Shown here piece by piece: positions 5,322-5,702 of a stretch of 5,702 bases of DNA. The DNA lies in NCBI GenBank assembly GCA_036636255.1, contig JAVWOV010000050.1, positions 1-5,702 of the forward strand, written 5' to 3'. The notes beneath the pieces are model-generated. The model did no database searches and was not told where the DNA came from. It worked only from the letters and a program-made list of their open reading frames with translations. Source of the stretch: CALVXC01 sp036636255. Lineage in GTDB: Bacteria; Bacillota_I; Bacilli_A; RF39; UBA660. Position 1 is the stretch's first letter. Each line of letters starts with the position of its first letter. The translations under genes were made by a program, and so were the position numbers.

Positions 5322-5702
5322 ATGAAAATAAAATTTAAAAAATTATTAATATTTATACTTATTACTTTTTTAATCGGTAATATATTCACGTTATTTATAA
5401 ATGATTTTAATTTATATAACACTATAAACAAAGCAATTGACTTACCAAAATTTATATTTCCAATAGTATGGAGTACTCTTTATTTACTAATGAGCATATC
5501 AGCTTATATGATTGCCGAAAGTAACAATATAAACAAAAAAAGTAGTTTGATTTTGTATTTTGTACAATTAATAATTAATTCCTTATGGATCTTACTTTTT
5601 TTCAAATTTAAACTTTTTTTAATCAGCTATGTATGGAGTTTATTATTAATATTTTTAGTAATAATTATGGGAATTACAATGAAGTTTATTAAACCACACC
5701 AT
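5322..5702 (+). CDS. tspO: TspO/MBR family membrane protein, 5' part (runs off the right edge)
   Basis: The frame is open from the ATG at 5322 to the window end (127 codons) without a stop. The Shine-Dalgarno GGTGA (5312-5316), complementary to the 16S tail, lies five bases before the start. Helices are at about 7-26, 43-63, 75-94 and 100-118; a fifth would follow outside the window, since family members are about 150-160 residues with five helices. Family marks are FPIVWSTLYLLMS (46-58; P47, W50, Y54) followed by AYMIAES, and QLIINSLWILLFF (82-94; N86, W89). All three Trp codons are TGG. TspO proteins bind porphyrins and related ligands in the membrane and are linked to tetrapyrrole and stress responses; the role here is not shown by context. 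The gap to the U32 gene suggests an independent unit. Confidence 0.9.
   Translation, partial: MKIKFKKLLIFILITFLIGNIFTLFINDFNLYNTINKAIDLPKFIFPIVWSTLYLLMSISAYMIAESNNINKKSSLILYFVQLIINSLWILLFFKFKLFLISYVWSLLLIFLVIIMGITMKFIKPHH

Noticed and set aside
673..5702. Mycoplasma-type code (TGA as Trp)
   Set aside because: Trp residues in LCP and TspO use TGG and no frame needs TGA read-through. The U32 protein has no Trp at all, so it is uninformative.
1..5702. CRISPR array, phage or toxin-antitoxin system
   Set aside because: No regularly spaced repeats, and no phage, Cas or toxin-antitoxin proteins in any frame.

Overview
The window is AT-rich DNA from a low-GC Bacillota (Firmicutes) bacterium with a cell wall. 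The evidence is strong AGGAGG-type ribosome binding sites, TTnACA/TATAAT promoters, U-tract intrinsic terminators, CCA-encoding tRNA genes, an LCP-family wall-polymer ligase and a TspO protein. The lineage cannot be fixed from the sequence. The LCP protein (three N-terminal membrane segments, a solute-binding-like insert, then a PASTA-like repeat) resembles those of gut Bacilli/Clostridia and RF39-like groups. Trp is encoded by TGG, so nothing points to a mycoplasma code.

Left part (1-524, all on the minus strand): an extended -10 promoter drives a two-gene tRNA unit, tRNA-Cys(GCA) then tRNA-Gly(GCC). The unit ends in an intrinsic terminator. One base after the U-tract begins the 5' end of a group II intron that runs off the left edge. 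Its 5' motif and position right after a terminator mark it as bacterial class C (IIC). A 4-nt EBS1/IBS1 pairing with the terminator tail can be read directly.

Middle (525-2786): divergent from the tRNAs is a single-gene unit for a 669-residue LCP (LytR-CpsA-Psr) protein. It has its own promoter, a dyad over the -35, and a terminator. The convergent gene has a separate terminator on the other strand, so the 104-bp gap holds two strand-specific terminators.

Right part (2787-5702): on the minus strand is a long U32-family protein with a DUF3656-type domain, the architecture of the 23S rRNA cytidine hydroxylase RlhA. Its start is better placed at the ATG at 4916 than at the GTG at 4922. A gap of about 400 bp follows, with a perfect palindrome and short minus-strand stretches that may be decayed coding sequence. 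The window ends inside a plus-strand TspO/MBR membrane protein gene.

These genes do not form one pathway. They are separate housekeeping transcription units (translation, RNA modification, envelope) with one retroelement inserted. The most notable item is the terminator-adjacent IIC intron. I see no clear sign of a wholly new system.
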